This document shows, piece after piece, positions 16,418 through 25,383 of a stretch of DNA of 64,000 nt; the stretch's first letter is position 1; every line of letters begins with the position of its first letter. The notes under the pieces were generated by a model that searched no databases, was not told the DNA's origin, and saw only the letters and a list, made by a program, of their open reading frames with translations. The stretch is from Arthrobacter sp042667405 (GTDB taxonomy: Bacteria > Actinomycetota > Actinomycetes > Actinomycetales > Micrococcaceae): NCBI RefSeq assembly GCF_042667405.1, contig NZ_JBHVAL010000005.1:62001-126000 (forward strand), in the 5' to 3' direction. Position numbers and translations under genes: made by a program.

Positions 16418-17590
16418 TCACATGCCCACCGCCGCCTTGGAGACCCGGGCGCCCGTGGCCCAGACCGTGTACAAGTCAGCGAGGATTCCCGCATTCGCCG
16501 CTTCGAGCTGCGCTGCGGAAATCTCGGCGTCGCCTTGCCGCCCAAAGAGGACCACCTCATCACCCGGGCGGACTCCTTGGATGTCGGTCACATCAACAAC
16601 CATGGAGTTCATTGAGATCAGGTCGACAATCGGCGCACGCCGGCCCCGGAGCAAAACATGGTTTGGCGGGTGCCCGGGGCCGCGGTGGCCAAGGGCGCGA
16701 CGATAGCCGTCCCCATAACCCACCGTCACCGTGGCCAGCACTGACGGCGCTTCCAAGGTATACGTGAGTCCGTATCCCACCCTGCTTCCCGCAGGATAGG
16801 AGTTGACTGATCCCACGCGTGCTTTGAAGGTCAGGCACCGCTGAAACCCGGAGTGCCCCGGGTCCGTGTCGCCGTAGAGGGCCGCACCTGCCCGCACCAT
16901 GTCCAACCATGCGGACGGCACGTTCAGGGCTGAAAACGAGTTTGCCGCGTGGAGAAGAATGCCGCTGCGTGGCAACCCAGCGGATTGAAGGATCGCCGCA
17001 GATTCAACCCGGAAGCGCTGCAGCCCGTGCTCAATCAGGCCGGGATCGTCACACGGAAAATGCGTCATGATTCCGGCCAGGCCAAGGTGTGGATCGTTGG
17101 CAATCGAGGTGGCTTGGGCCATCCCAACCTTCGAGGAAACATCAAGGCTGTGCCGACTGATCCCCGATGAATTGATGTCCAAGTGCACCTGCAGCTTTTG
17201 CCCCACCGCCGCGGCAATCATGCTCATCTCGCGGGCGCTCTGTGGATCGGCAACGAGCTCCTCGATGGCAAAGGGCAATCCGGCGTGGACCTCCTGCGGT
17301 GCCGCTGCACGGACCCGGAGCAGCTTGCCTGTAAAGCCATGCGCCCGGGCCAACCCCGCCTCGGCGTTGGAGCCCACCCCGATGTACGGGACGTTGCACG
17401 CGACCAGGAACGGCAGCACCACGTCGGCGCCGTGTCCGTAAGCGTCGGATTTGATGACTGCGCAAAGCAATGCACGGCCATCCAGCATCGCCAGCAGGGA
17501 CCGGACATTTCCCTGAAAAGCGCCCCCATCAACTTCCAGCCAATTCGAGAACTTGTCCGTAGGAGAGGCCTGCTGCACCGTCTGGGTCAT
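16418..17590 (-). CDS. Alanine racemase-family PLP enzyme
   Basis: 390 residues. The N-terminal TIM barrel contains AVIKSDAYGHGAD with the PLP lysine, followed by INSSGISRH and TVGYGDGYRRALGHRG. The C-terminal beta domain has SMNSMVVDVTD, which provides the second-subunit site and normally carries the catalytic tyrosine region. It interconverts L- and D-amino acids. The ATG before TQTVQQ was used; the longer frame overlaps the permease gene. It is 5 bp downstream of an amino-acid permease, so it probably serves catabolism of an imported D- or L-amino acid rather than cell-wall synthesis. Confidence 0.85.
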   Translation of the reverse strand: MTQTVQQASPTDKFSNWLEVDGGAFQGNVRSLLAMLDGRALLCAVIKSDAYGHGADVVLPFLVACNVPYIGVGSNAEAGLARAHGFTGKLLRVRAAAPQEVHAGLPFAIEELVADPQSAREMSMIAAAVGQKLQVHLDINSSGISRHSLDVSSKVGMAQATSIANDPHLGLAGIMTHFPCDDPGLIEHGLQRFRVESAAILQSAGLPRSGILLHAANSFSALNVPSAWLDMVRAGAALYGDTDPGHSGFQRCLTFKARVGSVNSYPAGSRVGYGLTYTLEAPSVLATVTVGYGDGYRRALGHRGPGHPPNHVLLRGRRAPIVDLISMNSMVVDVTDIQGVRPGDEVVLFGRQGDAEISAAQLEAANAGILADLYTVWATGARVSKAAVGM

Positions 17591-17595
17591 GGTGC

Positions 17596-19023
17596 CTACC
17601 TCACTGCACGGCCGTAGCGGAAGTGGAAGAACACGTAGCACGCGACCACAAAGGGAATACCGAAGTAGAGGGCAGCAACCTGGGCGGGATCAGAGGCGAT
17701 GCCAACGAGGGAGACCAGGCACAGCACAAAGGCCAGGATCGGGACCACAGGAAAAAAGGGAGCTCTGTAAGCCAGGTCAGCTACTCGACCACCGTTCCGG
17801 ATAAAGGCCCTGCGGTGGAAGAAATGCGATGCGGCGATCGACATCCACACGCCCACGACGGCGAAGCCGGCTATGGAGACGAGGGCCAGGTAGACGGTCT
17901 CGGGCGCAGCCACGCTGCTGACCAGGGACGCAAGCCCTCCCACCATGCTCACAGCCAAGGCCAGGAGCGGAATCCCACGCCGGGTAACGCGCTTGAGCGC
18001 CTTCGGGGCATGGCCTTCATCCGCAAGAGAGTAGAGCATGCGGGCGCAGGAGAAGAGACCGCTGTTTCCGGCAGACAGAAGTGCCGTGATGATCACGAAG
18101 TTCATGATGTCCGCCGCGAACGGAATGCCTACGGAAGAAAAGACTGTGACGAACGGGCTCTCGTCCAGGCCAACCTGGTCGTAAGGAACGGTAGCGGCAA
18201 TGACTGCGATCGCGCCAACAAAGAAGATGAGGAGCCGGATCACTGTGCTTCGCATGGCCTTGGGGATGCTCCGGGCCGGGTCCTTGGTTTCCCCTGCCGC
18301 CACCCCGATCAGTTCCGATCCGGAGAATGCGTAGAAGACGGCCAAGGCAGTAACGAGGACGCCGGAGAAGCCATTGGGGAACAGCCCTCCGGAAGTGTTG
18401 AAGTTCTCGAAGAGGAACGGGTGGTGGTCGGCGTCGGAAAGCGGGTGGATTCCGAACAGGGCAGCCCCGCCGAAGATGATCAGGGCAATGATGGCTCCAA
18501 CCTTGACGATGGAGAACCAAAACTCGGATTCTCCAAAGAATTTGGAAGAGAGCGCATTGAAGCCGAAGAGCATGGCAGCAAAAACAAGGCACCAAACCCA
18601 CACTTCAACACCGGGAAACCAGCGCTGCATGAGGAGTCCGGAGGCCGTGAACTCGGAGCCGATTGCCACCGCCCAGCACAGCCAGTAGAGCCAGGCCGTG
18701 GTGAACCCTGTTGCCGGACCAATGGAGCGTGAAGCGTAAATGTGGAACGCACCCGAGACCGGGTAGGCGATGGCGAGCTCTCCCAGGCAGGCCATCACAA
18801 GATAAACCACGAAGGCTCCCACGAGGTAGGCAATGACTGCCCCCAACGGGCCGGCCTGGGAGATTGTGTAGCCCGAGCTGAGGAACAAACCCGATCCAAT
18901 GACACCTCCCATGGCGATCATGATCAGGTGCCGAGGCCCCATGGAACGGCGCAGGCCGGTCTCCACGGGCGCTGTTGGCGCGTCAGCCGGGTGGTCCAGT
19001 TTCATAGGTGTTGAAGAGTCCAT
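17596..19023 (-). CDS. APC-superfamily amino-acid permease
   Basis: 475 residues with twelve predicted helices. HLIMIAMGGVIGSGLFLSSG, then YPVSGAFHIYASRSIGPATGF and SGSELIGVAAGETKDPARSIP, are classical amino-acid permease motifs. It resembles CycA/YtnA-type transporters for D-Ser, D-Ala, Gly or similar amino acids, which would fit the racemase encoded immediately downstream; the substrate is inferred. The 158 bp upstream of the gene are AT-rich (TTAAAAACATTTATGAATG) and should contain its promoter. Confidence 0.88.
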   Translation of the reverse strand: MDSSTPMKLDHPADAPTAPVETGLRRSMGPRHLIMIAMGGVIGSGLFLSSGYTISQAGPLGAVIAYLVGAFVVYLVMACLGELAIAYPVSGAFHIYASRSIGPATGFTTAWLYWLCWAVAIGSEFTASGLLMQRWFPGVEVWVWCLVFAAMLFGFNALSSKFFGESEFWFSIVKVGAIIALIIFGGAALFGIHPLSDADHHPFLFENFNTSGGLFPNGFSGVLVTALAVFYAFSGSELIGVAAGETKDPARSIPKAMRSTVIRLLIFFVGAIAVIAATVPYDQVGLDESPFVTVFSSVGIPFAADIMNFVIITALLSAGNSGLFSCARMLYSLADEGHAPKALKRVTRRGIPLLALAVSMVGGLASLVSSVAAPETVYLALVSIAGFAVVGVWMSIAASHFFHRRAFIRNGGRVADLAYRAPFFPVVPILAFVLCLVSLVGIASDPAQVAALYFGIPFVVACYVFFHFRYGRAVR

Positions 19024-19181
19024 GACTTGTCTCCGATAAATGACAGATGCGATCGGGACGCCTGGGACTTCCTGCGCGGGGGAGCCGGAGGCGTGCTTGT
19101 AGTGACGAAGGTAACACAGAAACGCCCCGCATAGTCATTAAAAACATTTATGAATGTAAATAACGCACAAAGTCATTCGGA

Positions 19182-19871
19182 TCAGTAGTCCGGGTTGCTC
19201 GGAACCACCAGCCCAGTCTCGTAGGCATAAACCACCACTTGCACACGGTCCCGGAGCTGCAGCTTGCTCAGGATCCGACGGACATGCGTTTTTACAGTGG
19301 CCTCGGAAAGGAAGAACTTGTGCGCGATCTCAGCATTGGACAAGCCCTCGGCGATCGTCGTCAGGATCTCGGTCTCCCTGGGGGTTAGTTCGCCCAGCAA
19401 CGGATCCCGGTGCGGGGCGGGTGCGCTACCAGGCACGGCACCGCCGCGGACATACGTCTCCAGGAGCCGTTGCGTGACGCGGGGAGCCACGACGGCGTCA
19501 CCGCTCGCCACCAGGCGCACGGCGTGGACAAGCTCCGCCGGGGCAACATCCTTGAGCAGGAAGGCGGAGGCCCCGGCCTGCAAACCGCTAAAGGCGTACT
19601 CATCCAGATCGAACGTAGTGAGAATGATGACCCTCGCATCTGAACCGGAATCGGAGATACGCCGGGTTGCCTCGATCCCGTCCATGGTGGGCATGCGTAC
19701 GTCCATCAGCACCACATCAGGCTGCAACGCTTCGACTTGGCGGACGGCATCGGCGCCGTCGGATGCCTCGCCCACAACGTGGAAGTCTTCTTCGCCTTCC
19801 AGGATGAGACGGAAGCCCATCCTGAGCAGCGGCTGATCGTCCACGAGCAGCACTTTGATGTCGTCGGTCAT
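19182..19871 (-). CDS. NarL/FixJ-family response regulator
   Basis: 229 residues. The receiver domain starts IKVLLVDDQPLLRMGFR, with phospho-acceptor Asp in DVVLMDVRMPTMDG and the conserved Lys in FLLKDVAPAEL. The C-terminal LuxR helix-turn-helix is LTPRETEILTTIAEGLSNAEIA through VKTHVRRIL. The ATG overlaps the stop of the histidine kinase gene (ATGA), identifying its cognate sensor. It is the last gene of an ABC-permease-kinase-regulator operon and probably activates that operon. Confidence 0.94.
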   Translation of the reverse strand: MTDDIKVLLVDDQPLLRMGFRLILEGEEDFHVVGEASDGADAVRQVEALQPDVVLMDVRMPTMDGIEATRRISDSGSDARVIILTTFDLDEYAFSGLQAGASAFLLKDVAPAELVHAVRLVASGDAVVAPRVTQRLLETYVRGGAVPGSAPAPHRDPLLGELTPRETEILTTIAEGLSNAEIAHKFFLSEATVKTHVRRILSKLQLRDRVQVVVYAYETGLVVPSNPDY

Positions 19872-21157
19872 GATTCCCCCTTTTCGCCGTTCCAGTGGAG
19901 ATCGGCGTGGACCGCCCAACCCCCTCTTTTTCCTGGACCGGCGGTAACAATTCCAGCATAAATTCCTGCGCGTTCGTTCATCCCCGCGATGCCCAACCCC
20001 GCGCCAAGGCTGCCCATCGATTCGCTGCCACCATCCCGGGTTCCGCGGCCGTCGTCGAGCACGTCAATGGTGACCACATCGCCTTCGCGCGTCACCAGCA
20101 CGTCCACCCGGCTCAGCGAGCGTCCGTAGCGCAACACGTTCGTCAGGGACTCCTGAACGATTCTGTAGACAGTGAGTTCGAAGGCCGGATCGGCCGGCAG
20201 GGCCGGGCCGGTATGGGCATAGTGGAGCGGGAGGCCAGCCGTGCGGAACCCCTCAAGAAGCTTCGCGAGGTTGTATCCGGACTCAAGCGGCGTGAGCGGG
20301 GCAGGCCGGCCTGAATCATCGCGCAAAACCCCGAGCACGCGGCGCATGTCCGCCAGGGCAGTACGTCCGGTACGCGAAAGTTCACCGAGGACTTCACCGG
20401 CGCGTTCCGGGTCCTTCTTGACCACAACTGCAGCACCGTCCGAGAGACTGATCATCACCGTCAAAGAGTGGGCCACGACGTCGTGCATTTCGCGGGCGAT
20501 GCGGTTGCGCTCGGTCACTTTGCCCAGCCGTGTGGTCCTGGCAGCCCATTCCGCGATCTCCGCTTCGTGTTCGCGGCGCTGCCGAACGGAAATGCCGATG
20601 CCCGTCGCCAGGAGGTTCGACAATATGATGGTCACCGCGGTCGCGATGTTGTTGATGAGGTGGAAATTCTCGGGGAGGTCCTGCAGCGTGTCCGCCTGGG
20701 CCGGGCTTGTCCACATGAACAGGTACAGAAGGCTTAGGGGCAGGCTGGCGGCGACGAAAACAACGAACGTGATGGCGCGCTTCCGGAGGGACGCAACGGC
20801 ATAAAGAGCGAACCAGAGGCCGGCGGAAACGTTGGAGCCCCACGGGTTGAGGATGGTTGCCGAAATTTCCAAGAGTGCGACGGCGAGCACCACCTGGAGC
20901 GGAAACTGGCGCCGGAAGACCAGCGCCAGGGCGATCAGGAGGAGGATCGCCACTACGAGCCACTTGCCCTCCCCAATCGAGGAAATGATGGTGGCCAGCG
21001 CCAAGAGTATGTAGCAGAGCACCACCACGGCATCCATGGCACGGGGACGCCGGAAGAAATAGCGTCGGATCCTGCCTCTGCGGCGCTGGGCAATTTCGGC
21101 GAAGGACGCGTCGGCCAAGGTGGCCGGCGCGTCCTTCACCTGTGGAGCTTCAGTCAT
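19868..21157 (-). CDS. NarL-type sensor histidine kinase (HisKA_3)
   Basis: 429 residues. The N-terminal half has about five or six membrane helices with short loops and no large extracellular sensor. The dimerisation domain carries REMHDVVAHSLTVMI with the phospho-histidine, and the ATPase domain has DVLDDGRGTRDGG and GLGIAGMNERAGIYAG. Such intramembrane-sensing kinases often respond to cell-envelope damage sensed through the neighbouring ABC transporter. Its start is 18 bp from the end of the ABC permease gene. Confidence 0.93.
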   Translation of the reverse strand: MTEAPQVKDAPATLADASFAEIAQRRRGRIRRYFFRRPRAMDAVVVLCYILLALATIISSIGEGKWLVVAILLLIALALVFRRQFPLQVVLAVALLEISATILNPWGSNVSAGLWFALYAVASLRKRAITFVVFVAASLPLSLLYLFMWTSPAQADTLQDLPENFHLINNIATAVTIILSNLLATGIGISVRQRREHEAEIAEWAARTTRLGKVTERNRIAREMHDVVAHSLTVMISLSDGAAVVVKKDPERAGEVLGELSRTGRTALADMRRVLGVLRDDSGRPAPLTPLESGYNLAKLLEGFRTAGLPLHYAHTGPALPADPAFELTVYRIVQESLTNVLRYGRSLSRVDVLVTREGDVVTIDVLDDGRGTRDGGSESMGSLGAGLGIAGMNERAGIYAGIVTAGPGKRGGWAVHADLHWNGEKGES

Positions 21158-21175
21158 GGATTGAGCCTAGACCGA

Positions 21176-22027
21176 CTAGACGTCCCGCTTCTTGAGCAGG
21201 AACATCGCCAATGCCACGGGTACAACAACCCAGGCAGCCAGTACCAACCCGGCCTGCCAAGCCTCCAAGGTGTCCGCCACGTGCTGTACGGCAGTCAACG
21301 GGTTGAGGGTGTTGGTGGGGAGGTACTTGCGGGCTTCCTCGAAGAAATCGCCAGGGATGAGCTGGAACGCGATCGGCGCTACGAAGAACAAACCGACGAG
21401 GCTCATGATGCCGCCCGCGGAGTTGCGGACAATGGTGCCCAGCGCCATACCAATTGCCGCGACGGCCGCAACGTAGATGCTGTTGACCAGCAAGAGCTTG
21501 ATTGACTGCGAACTGCCCAGGTCCAGCTTGAGGTTGTAGTTATCCACGATCGGCAGGGAAACCAGTCCCGCAATGTAGGTGGCAACGGCGGTGAGCAGGA
21601 AGGAACTCACCATCACCACGATCAGCTTGGCCAAGAACGGCGAGAGGCGCTTGGGTACTGCCGCGAAAGTTGAGCGGGCCATGCCTGTGGTGAATTCGGA
21701 GCTCATGAGCAGCACGCCCAAGGAACCGAGGATCAGCTGGGCAAAGGAGATGCCAGAGGTCGGAATGCTGACTGCGAGGTCTCCACCTTGCGCGGCAATG
21801 GCGGCGGCAGCCTCCGGATCCCGGGCTGCCTGTTCGGAGAACTGGCCGGTTCCCCACGCCGAAAGCGCCGCGAAGCCGACCATCACCAAGGCTGTGGAAG
21901 CCAGGAGGATGAGCGTGGAGAGAAGCGTGCGGAACTTGATGAACTCGGAGTTCAGGACCCTGTGGAAGGCCGGTCCCGGTCCAACGGGATTGTGCGTGGA
22001 CTTTCGATCAACGGTTGCGGTGCTCAT
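21176..22027 (-). CDS. ABC-2 type transporter permease
   Basis: 283 residues with six membrane helices. The N-terminus has the HRVLNSEFIKFRTLLST amphipathic segment typical of ABC-2 permeases, and the centre has LIVVMVSSFLLTAVATYI and SIYVAAVAAIGMALGTIVRN. It pairs with the ATPase encoded 2 bp upstream to form an exporter, possibly for a lipid, peptide or antibiotic. The downstream kinase and regulator probably sense the same compound. Confidence 0.87.
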   Translation of the reverse strand: MSTATVDRKSTHNPVGPGPAFHRVLNSEFIKFRTLLSTLILLASTALVMVGFAALSAWGTGQFSEQAARDPEAAAAIAAQGGDLAVSIPTSGISFAQLILGSLGVLLMSSEFTTGMARSTFAAVPKRLSPFLAKLIVVMVSSFLLTAVATYIAGLVSLPIVDNYNLKLDLGSSQSIKLLLVNSIYVAAVAAIGMALGTIVRNSAGGIMSLVGLFFVAPIAFQLIPGDFFEEARKYLPTNTLNPLTAVQHVADTLEAWQAGLVLAAWVVVPVALAMFLLKKRDV

Positions 22028-22029
22028 GT

Positions 22030-22974
22030 CTATTTCCCTCCGGTCTGGGCGGGAACCGAATCCCCGGCAGTGATGTGCGAGTGGTATTCGACCTCGTCCT
22101 TGGTCAACTCCATGTACGCCTCTTCGAGGCTGGCCTGGAGTGGTGTGAGCTCGTAAACCATGACCTGGTTATCCAGCGCCGTACGGGCGATGGATCGGGG
22201 TTCCACTCCGGAGACCTCCAGGAGTTCCCGCTCGTGGACCTGCACGGAGACACCGGGACCAGCCAAGAGCTGCATGAGCTGTTCGGGTTGATCGGTGCGG
22301 ACGCGAGTTCGTTTCTGGCCCTTGCCCGTGATGATGTCGGCAATCGGAGCGTCGGCGATGATCTTGCCGCGCCCGATGACAATGAGGTGGTCGGCCGTCA
22401 GTGCCATTTCGCTCATCAAGTGGCTGGACAGGAAGACCGTACGGCCTTCAGAGGCGAGGTACTTGACCAGGTTGCGGACCCAGACCACGCCTTCAGGGTC
22501 GAGGCCGTTGACCGGCTCATCCAGGATGATGGTTTGCGGGTCGCCCAGCAACGCCGCGGCAATTCCCAGGCGCTGACCCATTCCGAGCGAGAATCCTTTG
22601 ACCTTCTTCTTCGCAACATCGCCGAGCCCGGTCATCTCGATGACTTCACGGACCCGGGCCTTGGGAATGCTGTGGGTGGCGGCCATGGCGAGCAAGTGGT
22701 TGTACGCGGTACGGCTCGTGTGGACCGCCTTTGCATCCAACAGGGCGCCAATTTCGCGCAGCGGTGCAACGTGTTTGGCGAACGGCACCCCGTTCACGGT
22801 GACCGAACCCGCCGTCGGTGTGTCCAGTCCCATGATCATGCGCATTGTGGTGGACTTACCGGCGCCGTTCGGGCCCAGGAAGCCCGTCACGCGTCCAGCC
22901 TGGACAGTGAAACTGACACCGCCGACGGCAGTCTTTTCGCCGTAGACCTTGGTCAGGCCTTTTGCTTCGATCAT
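22030..22974 (-). CDS. ABC transporter ATP-binding protein (ABC-2 exporter)
   Basis: 314 residues. It has Walker A GPNGAGKSTTMRMI, signature FSLGMGQRLGIAAAL, Walker B TIILDEPVNGLDPEG and the H-loop SSHLMSEM. A C-terminal extension of about 90 residues is typical of drug- and bacteriocin-resistance exporters (BcrA/DrrA group). It is the first gene of the four-gene exporter/two-component operon. Confidence 0.93.
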   Translation of the reverse strand: MIEAKGLTKVYGEKTAVGGVSFTVQAGRVTGFLGPNGAGKSTTMRMIMGLDTPTAGSVTVNGVPFAKHVAPLREIGALLDAKAVHTSRTAYNHLLAMAATHSIPKARVREVIEMTGLGDVAKKKVKGFSLGMGQRLGIAAALLGDPQTIILDEPVNGLDPEGVVWVRNLVKYLASEGRTVFLSSHLMSEMALTADHLIVIGRGKIIADAPIADIITGKGQKRTRVRTDQPEQLMQLLAGPGVSVQVHERELLEVSGVEPRSIARTALDNQVMVYELTPLQASLEEAYMELTKDEVEYHSHITAGDSVPAQTGGK

Positions 22975-23078
22975 GGAAGCGTTCCCCTCCTCGGAGCACG
23001 TGAGCGTGCAGATGAGTTTTGAATGTACTCACAACGCTACTCAGGGAGGGCTGGTAAATCGCCTGTCTCAGGGATGAT

Positions 23079-24629
23079 TCAGGGTTCAGTCAGGGTAGTC
23101 CTCCCGGATGACCCGGTTTGGTCCTGCTCAATGACCGGCAGCGGCGAATAGACACGGAGAACCCGCGGCTTCACCGTGAAGGTCGCCTTGCGTACTCCGG
23201 GTTTGGGTTCACCGTCCACGGCAAGCACCAACGGTTGGCCGATGGCCTCCACGGTGATGTCCGTGGCCTCGGTCAGATGGGTGACCTTGGATGCGGACAC
23301 AGCGCCTGTGATGACTGCCCACAGCAAACGGGCCCGCGCGAACGGCTCATCCGCCGTGATCATCCGGAGGTCGAACACACCATCGTCCAGGACCGGGCGG
23401 CGAAGAGGCGCATGGTCGCTGGGATAGAACCGTCCGCGACCCAGGTAAAGGATCCACAGCTTGTGGCGCCGGCCATTCACAAGGAGGGTGGTTGGCGAGT
23501 TCACGCCGAAGGTCCGCAGCGAGGCGACCACCCCGGCCAGCGGCTTGCCCATGGCGGGCTGGAGCCGCTCACGGCGTCGAACGAGGTTCGGGTACACGCC
23601 CACACTGGCGGTATTCAGCATGGCAATCTCGGAGATTTCGGGACTCTCCGGCAGGCCGCGCTCCACTAAAACATGCCCCAAATCAACGGAAGCTGCATGG
23701 CCATTGCCGAGGGCATCCAGGACATCTTCGACAGAACCAGCGCCGAGATCCCGGGCAAAGTGGTTCAGGGTTCCGCCGGGAAGGACTGTCAGAGGCAGTG
23801 AATGTTCGACGGCGGCAGCAGCGGCCGCTCCCACCGTTCCGTCACCGCCCCACACACCCAACGCCACGGTACCCGGACGGGTTGCTGCGGCGTTGATCTC
23901 CTCGGCGACGTCCTCACCTTCGGATATCTCCCGTATATAAGCCTTGGGGAATATATTTCGCAGGAGCTCTCCGGTTTCGGGGGAGTAGGACCCGCCAAGG
24001 ACGTTGACCGCGATACTGAGCCCTTCGCCGTCGTGAATTTCCGGAACGTCCGCCGGGGTCCGGCGGGGAGTTGGCTCGGCTGGCCGGGCAGGCCACCACT
24101 TGCGGGTGAGAAGAGCTGCTCCAGCTCCCAAAGCGGAACCGAAGACGACGTCCGACGGCCAGTGGGCCCCGGTATGTACGCGGGAGTAGGCCACACCTAC
24201 TGCAATGGGCGCCAGGGCAACACCAATAGCGGGCGAAACCATTCCTGCCCCCGTCGCGAATGCCACAGCTGACGCTGAGTGGCCGGACGGCATGGAGGAA
24301 CTGGTGGGCTGCGGGTTCACGAACCTGAACAACGGCAGGTGCTCAGGCAGCGGACGCCGCCTGGGCAGGGCTCTTTTGAAAATCACATTGGTGACACCTG
24401 ACGCGACGCCCAGGGCAAGCAGGCCGTGGAGGGCGGCCCGTCTGGGCCTGCCGGGCACTGTCGCGAGGAGCCCGGCGATACCGAACCAGAGCTTTCCCTT
24501 GGTTGCCGCGGCAGAGAGCCGGCGGAAGAAGACATCATGGTCTCCTTGGGGTTGCCGGGAAACAGCACGCACCAGGAAGTGGTCGAGCCTCACAACACGT
24601 TTTGGGCCTTTGGCCACGAAGCCTCGCAT
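23079..24629 (-). CDS. PAP2 phosphatase fused to diacylglycerol kinase-like domain
   Basis: About 516 residues in two parts. Residues 1-190 form a PAP2 phosphatase: KRALPRRRPLP, SSSMPSGHSASAVAF, and SRVHTGAHWPSDVVFG provide the three active-site motifs. After a proline-rich linker there is a lipid-kinase domain (DAGK_cat) with GVWGGDGTVGAAAAAA and LPGGTLNHFARDLG, then a beta domain with FDLRMI. The fusion links dephosphorylation and phosphorylation of lipids at the membrane. The start is uncertain: a GTG nine codons upstream is possible. Confidence 0.85.
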   Translation of the reverse strand: MRGFVAKGPKRVVRLDHFLVRAVSRQPQGDHDVFFRRLSAAATKGKLWFGIAGLLATVPGRPRRAALHGLLALGVASGVTNVIFKRALPRRRPLPEHLPLFRFVNPQPTSSSMPSGHSASAVAFATGAGMVSPAIGVALAPIAVGVAYSRVHTGAHWPSDVVFGSALGAGAALLTRKWWPARPAEPTPRRTPADVPEIHDGEGLSIAVNVLGGSYSPETGELLRNIFPKAYIREISEGEDVAEEINAAATRPGTVALGVWGGDGTVGAAAAAAVEHSLPLTVLPGGTLNHFARDLGAGSVEDVLDALGNGHAASVDLGHVLVERGLPESPEISEIAMLNTASVGVYPNLVRRRERLQPAMGKPLAGVVASLRTFGVNSPTTLLVNGRRHKLWILYLGRGRFYPSDHAPLRRPVLDDGVFDLRMITADEPFARARLLWAVITGAVSASKVTHLTEATDITVEAIGQPLVLAVDGEPKPGVRKATFTVKPRVLRVYSPLPVIEQDQTGSSGRTTLTEP

Positions 24630-24684
24630 CCCCTCACAGTATCGCCTGACGCTCACGGACAGCCGCCATGGCTACGATGAGTTG

Positions 24685-25383
24685 ATGATTGGCCTCTTGT
24701 CCCCGCGCCGGCAGCCGGATTGGCAGCTCGTTGCCCCGGGAGCACTGCTGGTGTGCGGCTTCCTGGTCCCGGCTGCCATGCTCCTGTTCGGCCAAGGGGA
24801 GCCCGCCTTCAATAGCGGCGACACGTGGTGGCAGGCTTTCGCATTCACCTTGCATACGCCGTTCTGGGACGGCGTGAACGGAGTCCTGAACCTGATGGGC
24901 TACGCGGGCATGCTCGTGTGCCACGGGCTGCTGGCCATCGCACTGCTGATCTGGAACCGGCCCGTGACGGCAATATTTGTAGCTGCAACCGGAATCGCCG
25001 CCCTGGCGCTGACACAGGTGACCAAGGCCGTGGTGGGCCGGGCTCGCCCGGAGGGGGCCAAGGTTCTCACTGACACTGGTTCATACCCCTCAGGGCATGT
25101 ATCGGCCACTACCGCACTGTTGGTGGTTCTGGCACTGTTGATTGGGCGTTGGTGGATGACTGCAGTGGCCGCCCTGGGAGTGCTCGCGATGATGATCAGC
25201 CGGACCTACCTGTCAGCCCACTGGTTGAGTGACGTCCTGGGTGGAGCGTGCCTGGCCGCAGGATTGGCTCTTCTCATGTGGTGGCGCTTCAGGGACATAT
25301 GCATCCAAGAGAATGCAAGAGCCGAGGGCAAAACTACTTGGCGGGCAAGGGCTTCGCGACGCCGGCAAGCAGGAGAGCAATAA
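24685..25383 (+). CDS. PAP2-family membrane phosphatase
   Basis: 232 residues with about five or six membrane helices. The active-site motifs are KAVVGRARPEG, YPSGHVSATTAL and SRTYLSAHWLSDVLGG. It likely dephosphorylates undecaprenyl pyrophosphate or phosphatidate on the outer face of the membrane. It starts only about 55 bp from the divergent PAP2-DAGK gene, so the two share a promoter region. Its last 50 bp overlap the convergent MFS gene, and the tail is basic and low in complexity. Confidence 0.87.
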   Translation: MIGLLSPRRQPDWQLVAPGALLVCGFLVPAAMLLFGQGEPAFNSGDTWWQAFAFTLHTPFWDGVNGVLNLMGYAGMLVCHGLLAIALLIWNRPVTAIFVAATGIAALALTQVTKAVVGRARPEGAKVLTDTGSYPSGHVSATTALLVVLALLIGRWWMTAVAALGVLAMMISRTYLSAHWLSDVLGGACLAAGLALLMWWRFRDICIQENARAEGKTTWRARASRRRQAGEQ

